Shown piece by piece: positions 51,292 through 60,645 of a stretch of 64,000 bases of DNA; positions within the stretch are counted from its first letter, which is position 1; each line of letters begins with the position of its first letter. The position numbers and the translations under genes are program-made. Source of the stretch: Aeromicrobium choanae. GTDB lineage: Bacteria; Actinomycetota; Actinomycetes; Propionibacteriales; Nocardioidaceae. The notes beneath the pieces are model-generated. The model saw only the letters and a list, made by a program, of their open reading frames with translations. It was not told where the DNA came from and made no database searches. The DNA lies in assembly GCF_900167475.1 (NCBI RefSeq), contig NZ_LT796768.1, positions 1,426,001 to 1,490,000 on the forward strand, written 5' to 3'.

Positions 51292-52230
51292 ATGGAGACC
51301 AACGACACGACCGTGATCGAGGCCCGAGGGCTCGTGTGCTCGTACGGCGACTTCACCGCCGTACGGGACGTCGACCTCACCGTGCACCGCGGTGAGCTCT
51401 TCGCCCTGCTCGGCACCAACGGCGCGGGCAAGACCACGACCATGGAGACCCTCGAGGGCCACCGCGCGGCCGACGGCGGGCAGGTCCGCATCCTGGGCCT
51501 GGACCCCGTCGCCGATCGCGGTGCTCTGCGCCCCCGCCTCGGCATCATGCTGCAGGAGACGGGCTTCGCCGGCGACCTCACGGTGCGCGAGACCGTCGAC
51601 CTGTGGGCCAGCCTGACGACCAACCCCGGCCCGACCGACGAGGCGCTGGAGCGCCTCTCCCTGACGGACCGCGCAGGCACGCGGGTGGTCCAGCTCTCCG
51701 GTGGCCAGCGGCGACGTCTCGACCTGGTCCTGGCGACGCTGAACCGTCCCGAGGTGCTGTTCCTGGACGAGCCGACCGCGGGGCTCGACCCCGAGTCGCG
51801 CGAGTCGGCCTGGCGCTTCGTCGCCGACCTCAAGGCGAGCGGCACGACCATCGTCCTGACCACGCACTACCTCGAGGAGGCCGAGGCCCTCGCGGACCGT
51901 GTCGCGATCATGCACGAGGGGCGCCTCGCCACGGAGGGCACGCTGTCCGAGGTGATCGGCACCGCCCCGGCCGCGATCGAGTTCAGCATCGCCGACCGTC
52001 CGGGAGCCGACCTGGACCGCGAGCTACGCACCGTCGTCGATCCCGTCGGCCTGCAGATCGCCGCCGGCCGGGTCCGGCTCGACGTCGACGACCTGCAGAC
52101 CTCCCTGGGGCGGCTGCTGCGCTGGGCCGACCAGCACGGCCACCGCCTCGAACGGATCAACGCCTCGGAGGCCAGCCTCTCCGAGATCTTCTCCCGCGTC
52201 AGCCACACCCGAATGGAGGATGCCTCATGA
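51292..52230 (+). CDS. ABC transporter ATP-binding protein (exporter type)
   Basis: A 312-residue ATPase. Walker A is GTNGAGKTT (Lys47), the Q-loop is in MLQETGFAGDL, the signature is LSGGQRRRLDLV and Walker B is LFLDEPTAGLDPE; the D-loop and H-switch (TTHYLEEAE) follow. The C-terminal 80 residues form the extra domain seen in multidrug/antibiotic exporters of the DrrA/CcmA type. ATG 51292 has a good ribosome site (GAGGGTGGAG). Its stop overlaps the permease ATG. It is divergent from a two-component system that likely regulates it. Confidence 0.93.
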   Translation: METNDTTVIEARGLVCSYGDFTAVRDVDLTVHRGELFALLGTNGAGKTTTMETLEGHRAADGGQVRILGLDPVADRGALRPRLGIMLQETGFAGDLTVRETVDLWASLTTNPGPTDEALERLSLTDRAGTRVVQLSGGQRRRLDLVLATLNRPEVLFLDEPTAGLDPESRESAWRFVADLKASGTTIVLTTHYLEEAEALADRVAIMHEGRLATEGTLSEVIGTAPAAIEFSIADRPGADLDRELRTVVDPVGLQIAAGRVRLDVDDLQTSLGRLLRWADQHGHRLERINASEASLSEIFSRVSHTRMEDAS

Positions 52231-52988
52231 GCACCACGACCACCGCATCGCCGACGTCGATCGCCCGCATCCGGGCCATCGCCGGCTCCGAGTTCCGCCT
52301 CATCGCCCGATCCAAGGCGGTGCTGTTCAGCGCCACGCTGCTGCCACTGATGTTCGCGGTGTTCCTGTTCGTGCAGCGCGACGCCGCCGTCGAGGCCTCG
52401 GGCGACGCGGTCGCGTCCGTCGGCATGGTCTCGATGGTCGTCATGTTCTTCGTGACGTTCACCGTCTACATCACGGCCACGACGACCCTCGTGACGCGGC
52501 GGCAGGACCTGTTCCTCAAGCGGCTGCGCTCGGGCGAGTCGCCCGATCTGGTCATCCTGGCCGGACTCCTGCTGCCGCCGGTCGCGCTCTGCCTGCTCCA
52601 GACGGCCGTCGTCATGGTCGTCATGGTCGCCCTCGGCAACGGTGTCCCCGGCGCGTGGTGGTGGCTCGTCCTGGCCCTCGTCGGTCTGCTCGCCGCCTGT
52701 GTCACAGCGGCCACCGCGACCGCCGCTCTGACCCCCAACCCCAGCGCCGCCCAGATCTCGAGCATGCCCTTCGTGGCGCTCGCGCTCGGCACCCTGATCG
52801 CCTCGCCGATCACCGAGTACCGGTGGCTGGACCTGACCCCCGGCGGCGCCCTCGTGACGCTCGTCCGGGCCGCCTACGAGATCGACGTGTACGGCAACGT
52901 CGGCGTCGCCGTCGCGGGGCTGGCCCTGTGGACCTACCTGGGGTACGACCTGACGAAGCGGCTGTTCCGCTGGGAGCCGCGGCACTGA
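52227..52988 (+). CDS. ABC transporter permease (ABC-2 type)
   Basis: A 253-residue membrane protein with six transmembrane helices in the ABC-2 exporter arrangement; the cytoplasmic loop TRRQDLFLKRLRSGESPD lies after the second helix. ATG 52227 overlaps the ATPase stop (ATGA). Together with the ATPase at 51292 it should form a dimeric exporter; drug, lipid or peptide substrates are possible and the sequence does not decide. The DesKR-like control suggests a membrane-stress or lipid role. Confidence 0.88.
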   Translation: MSTTTTASPTSIARIRAIAGSEFRLIARSKAVLFSATLLPLMFAVFLFVQRDAAVEASGDAVASVGMVSMVVMFFVTFTVYITATTTLVTRRQDLFLKRLRSGESPDLVILAGLLLPPVALCLLQTAVVMVVMVALGNGVPGAWWWLVLALVGLLAACVTAATATAALTPNPSAAQISSMPFVALALGTLIASPITEYRWLDLTPGGALVTLVRAAYEIDVYGNVGVAVAGLALWTYLGYDLTKRLFRWEPRH

Positions 52989-53021
52989 CACGGAGGCGCC
53001 GGGTGGTGGGAGAATGGACGC

Positions 53022-53483
53022 ATGTCAGCTCTCAAGGACCGTCTCCGCGACGACCTCAACATCGCCCTCAAGGCCCGTGACGCGCTGCGCACCTCCGTGA
53101 TCCGGATGGTGCTCGCCGCGATCACCAATGCCGAGGTGGCCGGCAAGGAGGCACGAGAGCTGACCGACGACGACGTCCTCACCGTGCTCTCGTCCGAGGC
53201 CAAGAAGCGCCGCGAGTCGGCCACCGCGTTCGACGAGGGGCACCGCCCCGAGCTGGCCGACAAGGAGCGGGCCGAGGCGGCGATCCTGGCCGAGTACCTC
53301 CCCGAGCCGCTCGGCGACGAGGAGATCGCTGCCCTCGTGGCCGGCGCCATCGAGCAGACCGGCGCCGCCGGCGAGGGCATGAGGGCCATGGGCAAGGTCA
53401 TGGGCGCCGTGACGGCGCAGACCAAGGGCCGGGCCGACGGTGGGGCCGTGGCGGCCGAGGTCAGGCGCCAGCTGGGCGCCTGA
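53022..53483 (+). CDS. GatB/YqeY domain protein
   Basis: A 153-residue protein of the YqeY family, related to the C-terminal tRNA-binding domain of GatB amidotransferase. It starts MSALKDRLRDDLNIALKARD and has EYLPEPLGDEEIAALV and the C-terminal GRADGGAVAAEVRRQL, all typical. The role is not well established; tRNA-linked functions are assumed from GatB. ATG 53022 follows a GGTGGGAG ribosome site. It is convergent with ponA2 (21 bases between stops). Confidence 0.9.
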   Translation: MSALKDRLRDDLNIALKARDALRTSVIRMVLAAITNAEVAGKEARELTDDDVLTVLSSEAKKRRESATAFDEGHRPELADKERAEAAILAEYLPEPLGDEEIAALVAGAIEQTGAAGEGMRAMGKVMGAVTAQTKGRADGGAVAAEVRRQLGA

Positions 53484-53504
53484 CGCCCGGATCAGGCCTC
53501 TGGC

Positions 53505-55688
53505 TCAATCGTCGTCCCCGCCGCGACCGCGTCCGCGGCCTCGGCGATCGTCGTCGTCCCCGCCGCTCTTCTTCGTCGCCTTCGGCGCCGAGGGAAGCGT
53601 GACCGCGTCGAACTTGGCCGGGGTGAGCGACTTCTCGATCTCGCCCATCGCCGCCTTCCACTGCGGACCGGCCAGCGAGGAGCCGCCGGCCTGCGCGAAC
53701 GACACCGGCACGCCCCGCAGGGTGGTGCCGACCAGACCGGCCGGCTGACCCTTCTTGTTGATGCCGGCGATCATCGAGGCCGCCGAGATCTCGGGGGTGT
53801 AGCCGACGTACCAGACGGCCTTGCTGTCGTTGGTCGTACCGGTCTTGGCGGCCGACGGAATGCTCAGGCCGGTGCCGTTGCTGTGGCCGAAGCCGCCCGG
53901 CTGCTGCAGGCCCACGAGGATCGCGTTCACCGTGGCGGCGGTCTTCTTGCTCATCGCGCGCTTGCACTCGGGCTTGTACTTCTTGATCGTCTTGCCACTG
54001 CGGTCGAGGATCTCGGCGACCGGCAGCGGCTCGCAGTACATGCCACCCGCGGCGGGCGCGGCGTACGCGGCCGCCATGTCCAGCGGGCTGACGTCGATCG
54101 GGCCCAGCGTGAAGGACGGGATGTAGCTGCCCGGGCTGCCCTTGTCGATGTCCGGCTCGGCGGTGGGGATGCCCAGTCGCTTGGCCATCTTGACCGTCTC
54201 GCACAGGCCGGCGTCGCGCTCGAGCTGGGCGAAGTAGGTGTTCACCGAGCGACGCAGGCCGGTGACCATGTTGAAGCCGCCGGCGCCCGTGGAGTTCTTG
54301 ACCTCCCACTGGCCGGTGCCGTTGCCGTCGCAGTCGAAGTAGGTGCCCGTGGGGATCCGCATCGTCTGCGGCGAGTTGTAGGACTTGTTCGCCGGGATGC
54401 CGTCCTCGAGCGCGGCGGCCGCCGTGAACATCTTGAAGGTCGAGCCGGCCTGGAAGCCGTTCGAGTCGCCGTACCGACGCGGCACGGTGAAGTTGATGTA
54501 CGTCTCGCCCTTCTTCTTGCCCATCGAGCGCGACTGGCCGATGGCGCGGACCTTGCCCGTTCCGGGCTCGACGAGGGCCAGCGAGCCGATCGCCTTGTCG
54601 TTCGCGCCGACGTACTGCGTGACGGCCTTGTTGACCGACTTCTGCATCGAGAGGTCGATGTTGGTCTTGATCGTCAGGCCGCCCCGCTCGAGCATCGCCT
54701 GGCGCTCCTTGACGGTCTCGCCCAGCGCAGGCTCCTGCAGCAGGTAGCGGCGGATGTAGTCGCACGAGAACGCGGCATCGGAGTCGACGCAGCCGTTCGG
54801 GAACGAGGTGATCTTCAGCCCGATCGGGGTGGCGCTGAGCTTCTCGGCCTCGGCCGCGGGGATCTTGCCCAGCCGGGCCATGACGCCGAGCACCGTGTTG
54901 CGGCGCTGCAGCGCGCGTTCGGGGTAGATGCGCGGGTTGAACTGCTCGGGGTTCTGGACGAGTCCGGCCAGCGTGGCGGCCTGGGCGGTCGAGAGCTTGT
55001 CGGGGCTGACCGAGAAGTAGTGGTAGGCCGCGGCGCGGATGCCGTAGGCCCCGTCGCCGAAGTAGGCGATGTTCAGGTAGTGCTCCAGGATCTCGTCCTT
55101 GGAGTACTTCTTCTCGTAGTTGATCGCCAGCTTCAGCTCGCGGATCTTGCGCGCGGTGGAGACCTCGGTGGCGGCGGCGCGCTGCTCCTTCGTGGTGGCC
55201 TGCTGCACGAGGGTCAGCTTCACCAGCTGCTGGGTGATCGACGAGCCGCCCTGGGTGTTGCCCGCGGAGGCGTTGTTCATCAGGGCGCGCAGGGTGCCCT
55301 TGAGGTCGAGGGCGCCGTGCTCGTAGAAGCGGTAGTCCTCGATCGAGATGATCGCCGTCTGCATGACGGGGGCGATCTTCTCGAGCGGCACGTCCTGGCG
55401 GTTCTCCTGGTAGAAGTACGCGACGCGCTTGCCGTTGGAGGCGATCAGCCGGGTGGTCTGCGGGTTCGGCAGGTCCTGCAGCGCGAGCGGCAGGTCGACG
55501 ATGTCCTTGCTGGCCTTGTTCGAGGTGGCCGCCAGGAAGGCGGTGCCCGGCACGAAGATCGCCGCGACGATCACGCCAGCCAGCGCCGAGAGCCACGCGA
55601 TCGAGCCGATCGCCCCCAGCTTGGACGTCGGCCGCGGTTCGCTCTCGGCGACCTTCTTGATCGAGTCACCCATGTCCTGCCACGCCAT
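53505..55688 (-). CDS. ponA2: Bifunctional penicillin-binding protein, PonA2 type
   Basis: A 727-residue class A PBP making and crosslinking peptidoglycan. It has one N-terminal transmembrane helix (about 30-52). The glycosyltransferase domain shows EDYRFYEHGALD and GGSSITQQLVK. The transpeptidase domain shows the SxxK motif in AGSTFKMF, SVN in RRSVNTYF and KTGTT. The C-terminus is a charged, flexible Gly/Arg/Asp tail, with no PASTA domain visible. ATG 55688 is favoured by TATCCT seven bases upstream (leaderless type). Its position beside whiB4 matches mycobacterial ponA2 (Rv3682). Confidence 0.93.
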   Translation of the reverse strand: MAWQDMGDSIKKVAESEPRPTSKLGAIGSIAWLSALAGVIVAAIFVPGTAFLAATSNKASKDIVDLPLALQDLPNPQTTRLIASNGKRVAYFYQENRQDVPLEKIAPVMQTAIISIEDYRFYEHGALDLKGTLRALMNNASAGNTQGGSSITQQLVKLTLVQQATTKEQRAAATEVSTARKIRELKLAINYEKKYSKDEILEHYLNIAYFGDGAYGIRAAAYHYFSVSPDKLSTAQAATLAGLVQNPEQFNPRIYPERALQRRNTVLGVMARLGKIPAAEAEKLSATPIGLKITSFPNGCVDSDAAFSCDYIRRYLLQEPALGETVKERQAMLERGGLTIKTNIDLSMQKSVNKAVTQYVGANDKAIGSLALVEPGTGKVRAIGQSRSMGKKKGETYINFTVPRRYGDSNGFQAGSTFKMFTAAAALEDGIPANKSYNSPQTMRIPTGTYFDCDGNGTGQWEVKNSTGAGGFNMVTGLRRSVNTYFAQLERDAGLCETVKMAKRLGIPTAEPDIDKGSPGSYIPSFTLGPIDVSPLDMAAAYAAPAAGGMYCEPLPVAEILDRSGKTIKKYKPECKRAMSKKTAATVNAILVGLQQPGGFGHSNGTGLSIPSAAKTGTTNDSKAVWYVGYTPEISAASMIAGINKKGQPAGLVGTTLRGVPVSFAQAGGSSLAGPQWKAAMGEIEKSLTPAKFDAVTLPSAPKATKKSGGDDDDRRGRGRGRGGDDD

Positions 55689-55772
55689 GGACACGAGGAT
55701 ACGGGAGAACGGCAACCGGATCCGCCAGCGCCGACGCGGCGGGGACGAGGCGGGAACGAGGCTCGGCATGAC

Positions 55773-55795
55773 TAGTTGGAACTATGTATCAACTA
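55773..55795. promoter_or_regulatory. Inverted repeat in the ponA2/whiB4 divergent region
   Basis: TAGTTG (55773-55778) and CAACTA (55790-55795) form a perfect 6-bp inverted repeat with an 11-base A/T-rich spacer (GAACTATGTAT). It lies between the two divergent starts. It recalls the TAGTTG...AACTA repeat at 4232, though with longer spacing. TACGCT at 55831 is a possible -10 for whiB4. Confidence 0.4.
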
Positions 55796-55906
55796 CCCGG
55801 ACGAATCTGTCCGGTTCCCCCGATGATCCCTACGCTGAAGTCACAGCAGAAACAAACCTCCTTCCGGTCACGGGGACCGGCGGGATCTCGGGAAAGGTCT
55901 CTGCGC

Positions 55907-56164
55907 ATGTGGAACAACAACTGGTCTCAGGACGCCGCCTGCTTGGGAAAGTCCGACGATCTCTTCGTCAAGGGCGCTGAGCAGAACCGCGCCAAGCTCG
56001 TCTGCAACGGCTGCGACGTCCGGGCCGAGTGCCTCGCCGAAGCCCTGGACAACCGCATCGAGTGGGGCGTGTGGGGCGGCATGACCGAGCGCGAGCGCCG
56101 TGCGCTGCTGCGCCGCAAGCCCAACGTCCGCAAGTGGCGCGAGCTGCTGGTCGTCGCCAGCTGA
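55907..56164 (+). CDS. whiB4: WhiB-family redox-sensitive transcription regulator, WhiB4-like
   Basis: An 85-residue Wbl protein with the four iron-sulfur ligands C12, C33, C36 and C42 (C-x20-C-x2-C-x5-C), the GVWGGMTERERR turn and a basic DNA-binding tail (LLRRKPNVRKWRE). In mycobacteria WhiB4 loses its 4Fe-4S cluster in oxygen and then binds DNA. The WhiB4 identity comes from FVKGAEQ/ALDNRIEWGVWGG and from synteny: ponA2 on one side, two ArsA-like ATPases on the other. ATG 55907 has a GGGAAAGG ribosome site. Confidence 0.9.
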   Translation: MWNNNWSQDAACLGKSDDLFVKGAEQNRAKLVCNGCDVRAECLAEALDNRIEWGVWGGMTERERRALLRRKPNVRKWRELLVVAS

Positions 56165-56170
56165 CCTGCC

Positions 56171-57370
56171 TCAGGCGCCCTGCGGGGCGCCGAGGTGGTC
56201 GCCGATCACCCTGAGGCCCCCGAGGTCGTGGACGTCCGTGTCCAGCGCGGGCACGGGGACGACCTCCACGTTCCGGTGGGCCGCACTGAACCGCTCACGC
56301 AGCCGGTTCTCCCGCTCCGCCAGCCGCATCCGCTCGGCATGGACGTCGAGCAGCTCGGCCGTCCGGCGCTCGGCCGCCTTGCCCTGGGCCAGCCGGGGCG
56401 ACGCCGACTCGGCATCGGCCGCCGACACCCCCGCCGCCGACTCGTCGTGGACGCGGTTCACCACGAGGCCCGCCAGTGGCATGTCGTCGGCCGCCAGCCG
56501 CTCCACGAAGTAGGCCGCCTCGCGCATCGCCGCCGACTCGGGCGCCGCGATCACCAGGAAGGCCGTGCCCTCCGCCTGCAGGAGTGAGAACGTCGCCTCC
56601 GCGCGCTGACGGAAGCCGCCGAACAGCGTGTCGAACGCCGCGATGAAGGTCTGCATGTCGGTGAGCACCTGGGCGCCGAGCACCTTGTTGAGCGCCGCGG
56701 TCACGATGCCCAGGCCCGCCGAGAGCAGCCGCGCCGGACCGCGCGCGGGCGCCAGCATGAGGCGGATGAACCGGCCGTCGAGCAGGGACGAGAGCCGCTC
56801 GGGGGCGTCGAGGAAGTCCAGCGCCGAGCGCGACGGAGGCGTGTCCACGACGATGAGGTCCCACCGGTCCTCGGCGTGCAGCTGGCCGAGCTTCTCCATC
56901 GCCATGTACTCCTGCGTGCCCGCGAACGAGCTCGACAGCGCGACGTAGAAGGGGTTCGCGAGGATCTCCGCGGCCTTCTCGGGCGAGGCGTGCGCCTCGA
57001 CCACCTCGTCGAAGGTGGTCTTCATGTCGAGCATCATCGCGTCCAGCGAGCCGCCGGCCGACGTGTCGATCCCCTTCACCGGGCGGGGCGTGTTGTCCAG
57101 CTCGAGCAGTCCCAGCGACTGCGCCAGGCGTCGCGCGGGGTCGATCGTGAGCACGCAGACGGTGCGGCCGCTCTCGGCCGCGCGCAGCGCGAGCGCCGCC
57201 GCGGTGGTGGTCTTGCCGACGCCGCCCGAGCCGCAGCACACGACGATCCGGGTCTTCGGGTCGGCGATCAGGGCGTCGACGTCGATGCGCGCCGGCTGCT
57301 CGGTGCTGGAGAGGCGGCGCTCGGTGCGCGGGCGACGCTCCTTGGGCGTCGTCGTCACCCGGGCGCTCAT
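56171..57370 (-). CDS. ArsA-like ATPase, second subunit
   Basis: A 399-residue P-loop ATPase of the ArsA/GET3 family. The Walker A variant GSGGVGKTTTAAA follows a basic N-terminal extension, with LTIDPARRLAQSLG (switch I region) and LIVVDTPPSRSALDFL (switch II). It corresponds to the larger of the paired anion-transporting-type ATPases beside whiB4 in mycobacteria (Rv3680). No membrane partner is adjacent, so metal or anion transport is not assured. ATG 57370 overlaps the stop of the first ATPase gene (ATGA). Confidence 0.9.
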   Translation of the reverse strand: MSARVTTTPKERRPRTERRLSSTEQPARIDVDALIADPKTRIVVCCGSGGVGKTTTAAALALRAAESGRTVCVLTIDPARRLAQSLGLLELDNTPRPVKGIDTSAGGSLDAMMLDMKTTFDEVVEAHASPEKAAEILANPFYVALSSSFAGTQEYMAMEKLGQLHAEDRWDLIVVDTPPSRSALDFLDAPERLSSLLDGRFIRLMLAPARGPARLLSAGLGIVTAALNKVLGAQVLTDMQTFIAAFDTLFGGFRQRAEATFSLLQAEGTAFLVIAAPESAAMREAAYFVERLAADDMPLAGLVVNRVHDESAAGVSAADAESASPRLAQGKAAERRTAELLDVHAERMRLAERENRLRERFSAAHRNVEVVPVPALDTDVHDLGGLRVIGDHLGAPQGA

Positions 57371-58347
57371 CGCGCGTCCTCCAGGAGCGGCGCGAGCTGC
57401 ACCGCGAGGTCCTGCAGCGCACCGAGGTCGATGCCACCGGTGAGCAGCGGCATCGACACGTGGGGCCGACTGCAGCCGTCGATGATCCGCTGCTGCTCGG
57501 TCTGGAGGTGCTGGCGCTCGACGTGGCCGAAGCCGTCCGCCACGAGCGTGCCTGCGGCCTCGCGGGGCAGGCCGGCCCGCTCCAGGACGGGAGCCACCGC
57601 CTTCGCGTCGAGCCGCCCCGCCTGGAGGGCCTCGACGGTGTCGGCCGACAGCAGCGAAGGACGCACGAGGTTCACCACGACATGACCGACGGGAAGGCCG
57701 GCACGGGTCAGCTCGTCGATGCCGTCGAGCGTCTCCTGCACGGGCATCTCCTCCAGGACGGTGACGAGGTGCACGGCCGTCTGCGGGCTGCGCATCATCT
57801 TCATGATCGACTCGGACTGGGTCTTGATCGGACCGACCTTGGCCAGGCCAGCCACGTCGTCGTTGACCCCGAGGAACCGCGCGATCCGGCCGGTGGGCGG
57901 CGCGTCGACCACCACCGCGTCGTAGACGAAGTCCGAGGACTTGTCGCCCTTGCGGCGACGCGCGGCCTCGTAGACCTTGCCCGTCAACAGCACGTCGCGC
58001 ACGCCCGGCGCGATCGTCGTGGCGAAGTCGATGACGCCGAACTTGTCGAGCGCGCGGCCGGCGCGGCCGAGGCGGTAGTACATCTGCAGGTACTCCAGCA
58101 GCGCCGCCTCGGGATCGATCGCCAGCGCGTGGACGTGGCCCCCGGCGTCGCTCGTGGCGATCCGGCGCTCCTCGTAGGGCAGCGGCGGCACGTCGAAGAG
58201 CTGGGCGATGCCCTGGCGCCCCTCGACCTCGCACAGCAGCACCGTGAGTCCGCGCCCGGCGAGGGCGAGGGCGAGGGCGGCGGCCACCGTGGTCTTGCCG
58301 GTGCCGCCCTTGCCCGTCACCACGTGCAGGGGGGTCGAGTTCGCCAC
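57367..58347 (-). CDS. ArsA-like ATPase, first subunit
   Basis: A 326-residue P-loop ATPase of the ArsA/GET3 family: Walker A VVTGKGGTGKTTVAAALA, VLLCEVEGRQGIAQLF and VVVDAPPTGRIARFL. It pairs with the coupled gene at 56171; the mycobacterial equivalents (Rv3679/Rv3680) act together. GTG 58347 follows TAGTCT by seven bases (leaderless type). It is divergent from the DUF4177 gene at 58425 with 77 bases between. Confidence 0.9.
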   Translation of the reverse strand: MANSTPLHVVTGKGGTGKTTVAAALALALAGRGLTVLLCEVEGRQGIAQLFDVPPLPYEERRIATSDAGGHVHALAIDPEAALLEYLQMYYRLGRAGRALDKFGVIDFATTIAPGVRDVLLTGKVYEAARRRKGDKSSDFVYDAVVVDAPPTGRIARFLGVNDDVAGLAKVGPIKTQSESIMKMMRSPQTAVHLVTVLEEMPVQETLDGIDELTRAGLPVGHVVVNLVRPSLLSADTVEALQAGRLDAKAVAPVLERAGLPREAAGTLVADGFGHVERQHLQTEQQRIIDGCSRPHVSMPLLTGGIDLGALQDLAVQLAPLLEDAR

Positions 58348-58424
58348 GTCGTCGAGACTACCGAGGGTGGGGCGGAAGTGTCGGGCGAGAACCGTGCCCG
58401 CCCGTGCGGGATACAGTCGGCCCC

Positions 58425-58580
58425 ATGACCAAGTGGGAATACCTGACGGCCCCGGTGCTCGTCCACGCGACCAAGCAGATCCTCGACAACTTCGGCCGCG
58501 ACGGCTGGGAGCTGGTGCAGATCGTGCCGGGCATGAACCCGGAGAACCTCGTCGCCTACTTCAAGCGCCCGGTGGCCTGA
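58425..58580 (+). CDS. Small DUF4177 protein
   Basis: A 51-residue protein, MTKWEYLTAPVLVHATKQIL at the N-terminus, with the DGWELVQIVPG core typical of DUF4177. The function is unknown. It sits where mycobacteria carry the small ORF Rv3678A. ATG 58425 follows TACAGT by seven bases (leaderless type). The ridA-like gene starts one base after its stop (TGACATG), and four genes run on from here with overlaps, so this is the first gene of an operon. Confidence 0.85.
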   Translation: MTKWEYLTAPVLVHATKQILDNFGRDGWELVQIVPGMNPENLVAYFKRPVA

Positions 58581-58581
58581 C

Positions 58582-59040
58582 ATGGGTGCCGTCGTCGAAC
58601 GCCTCGCCTCGATGGGCATCAGCGTGCCCGAGGTCGCCGCACCGGTGGCGTCCTACGTCCCGGCCCTGCGCAGCGGGAACCACGTGTACACGTCGGGCCA
58701 GCTGCCGTTCGTCGACGGTGTCCTGCCGGGCACCGGCAAGGTCGGCGCGGAGGTCTCGCCCGAGGACGCGCAGGAGTACGCACGCCTGTGCGCCCTGAAC
58801 GTCATCGCGGCGATCGCCTCGGTGGTCGACCTCGACTCGGTCGTGCGGGTCGTGAAGCTGACCGTGTTCGTGGCCAGCGCGCCCGACTTCACCGGCCAGC
58901 CGGCCGTGGCCAACGGCGCGAGCGACCTGATGGCCGCCGCGTTCGGTGCCGCCGGCTCCCACGCACGCAGCGCCGTGGGCGTCGCCGTCCTCCCGTTGGA
59001 CACCCCCGTCGAGATCGACGCGGTCGTCGAGGTGGCCTGA
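58582..59040 (+). CDS. RidA family protein
   Basis: A 152-residue member of the RidA/YjgF/UK114 family, which hydrolyse reactive enamine/imine intermediates or related compounds. It shows VYTSGQLPFVDG, ALNVIAAIASVVDLDSVVRVVKL cut into the family core, and VAVLPLDTPVEIDAVVEVA. The usual RidA catalytic Arg appears to be in SHARSAVGV. This is the mycobacterial Rv3678c position. ATG 58582 follows the DUF4177 stop after one base. Confidence 0.88.
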   Translation: MGAVVERLASMGISVPEVAAPVASYVPALRSGNHVYTSGQLPFVDGVLPGTGKVGAEVSPEDAQEYARLCALNVIAAIASVVDLDSVVRVVKLTVFVASAPDFTGQPAVANGASDLMAAAFGAAGSHARSAVGVAVLPLDTPVEIDAVVEVA

Positions 59041-59041
59041 C

Positions 59042-59854
59042 GTGCTGGTCCCCGTGCCGGCACCCATGCAGGAGCGGCTCCGGGACTTCGATCCCGCCGC
59101 GGCCGCCGCCCCGAAGGACGCGGCCACGATCGCCGTCGTGCGCGACGGGCCCGAGGGCCTCGAGGCCTTCCTCATGCGCCGTCACTCCGGCATGGCCTTC
59201 GCCGCGGGAATGTACGTCTTCCCCGGTGGCGGGGTCCAGGACGACGACGGTGAGCCCATGCAGTGGGTGGGCCCGCCCCCCGAGGCGTGGGCCGAGCGGT
59301 TCACCTGCGCCCCCGACCTGGCCGGCCGCCTCGTGGTGGCGGCCGTCCGCGAGACGTTCGAGGAGACCGGTGTGCTGCTCGCCGGCCCCGACGAGAGCTC
59401 GATCGTGGGCGACACCACCGACCTCGCGTGGGCCCGCGAGGCGCTCGAGACCAAGGAGCTGTCGTTCGCGCGGTTCCTGGCCGATGAAGGGCTGGTCCTG
59501 CGCGCCGACCTGCTCGGCGGGTGGGCGCACTGGATCACCCCGGCGCTCGAGCCGCGCCGCTACGACACCCGCTTCTTCGTCGCGGCCCTGCCGCGCGGCC
59601 AGCGGATCGGCACCGTGAGCACCGAGGCCGACAAGTCCCTGTGGGCACCCCTGTCGAAGGTGCTCGCCCTCGTGGACGAGGGCCGTGCTGCCATGCTGCC
59701 GCCCACCGCCGTCACGTGCCGCGAGCTGGCACCCCTTCCCGCCGCCGAGGTGCTCGAGGCGGCCACCACGCGCGAGATCCGCCCCATCGAGCCGCGCCTC
59801 GTCCAGCAGGACGGCCAGTGGTGGCTCGAGCTCGAGAGAGAGGAGCACCTGTGA
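59042..59854 (+). CDS. NUDIX hydrolase
   Basis: A 270-residue NUDIX protein. The Nudix box is recognisable from FPGGGVQDDDG through AVRETFEETGVLLAG (REx2EE core). There is an insertion between the glycine and the REx2EE part, as in long NUDT19-like members. The substrate is a nucleoside diphosphate derivative or CoA-type molecule; not determined. GTG 59042 lies one base after the ridA stop. Its own stop overlaps the GTG of the MBL gene. It has no counterpart at this position in the mycobacterial block as I recall it. Confidence 0.85.
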   Translation: MLVPVPAPMQERLRDFDPAAAAAPKDAATIAVVRDGPEGLEAFLMRRHSGMAFAAGMYVFPGGGVQDDDGEPMQWVGPPPEAWAERFTCAPDLAGRLVVAAVRETFEETGVLLAGPDESSIVGDTTDLAWAREALETKELSFARFLADEGLVLRADLLGGWAHWITPALEPRRYDTRFFVAALPRGQRIGTVSTEADKSLWAPLSKVLALVDEGRAAMLPPTAVTCRELAPLPAAEVLEAATTREIRPIEPRLVQQDGQWWLELEREEHL

Positions 59855-60621
59855 GCGAGCGTCAGCACGTCACCGACCGTGCATCGTTCATCCTGGCCGA
59901 CAACCCCGGGATCATGACCCTCGACGGCACGAACACCTGGATCCTGCGCGAGCCCGGCGCGTCACGCTCGGTCGTGGTCGACCCCGGCCCCGACCTCGCG
60001 GAGCACCTCGATGCCGTCGTGGAGGCCGCGGGCGAGGTCGCGTTGGTGCTCTTCACGCACCACCACGGCGACCACACCGACGCCCTCGCCTCGATCGTCG
60101 CGGCCACCGGCGCGCCCACCCGGGCGATCTCGCCGGAGTACACGCGTGACGCCGACCCACTGACCGACGGGGAGCGGATCGAGCTCGACGGACTCCTCAT
60201 CGACGTGGTGGCCGCGCCGGGCCACACGAAGGACTCGGTGGCGTTCCTGCTGCCGCAGGATCGTGCCCTGCTCAGCGGCGACATGGTGCTGGGCCGCGGC
60301 ACCACCGTCGTGGCCCACCCCGACGGGGCGCTCGGTCCCTACCTGGAGTCCATGCGCCGGTTCCGCGCGCTGGTGGCCGCCGGAGAGGTCTCGACGATCC
60401 TGCCCGGCCACGGGCCGGTCGTGACGGATCCGGGCACCGTCCTGGACTTCTACCTCACGCACCGCGAGGAACGCCTCGGCCAGGTGCGCGACGCGGTCTC
60501 GCGAGGCGCTCGCACCGCCCGCGAGGTGGTGGAGACCGTCTACGCCGACGTCGATCCCGTGCTGTGGGGCGCCGCCGAGCTCTCGGTGCGCGCCCAGCTG
60601 GAGTACCTGGAAGGCGCTTGA
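59851..60621 (+). CDS. Metallo-beta-lactamase-fold hydrolase
   Basis: A 256-residue MBL-fold hydrolase with the zinc motif [11 protein letters not shown], then [18 protein letters not shown] and the C-terminal LPGHGPVV, plus a helical tail as in LACTB2-like proteins. The equivalent is Rv3677c in mycobacteria. The substrate is unknown. GTG 59851 overlaps the NUDIX stop (GTGA). The first codons, [10 protein letters not shown], resemble the start of the MIRU-like mini-ORFs; the rest does not. A palindromic repeat follows the stop. Confidence 0.88.
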   Translation: MSERQHVTDRASFILADNPGIMTLDGTNTWILREPGASRSVVVDPGPDLAEHLDAVVEAAGEVALVLFTHHHGDHTDALASIVAATGAPTRAISPEYTRDADPLTDGERIELDGLLIDVVAAPGHTKDSVAFLLPQDRALLSGDMVLGRGTTVVAHPDGALGPYLESMRRFRALVAAGEVSTILPGHGPVVTDPGTVLDFYLTHREERLGQVRDAVSRGARTAREVVETVYADVDPVLWGAAELSVRAQLEYLEGA

Positions 60622-60645
60622 CCGTTCCCGATCAGCTTCGGGTGG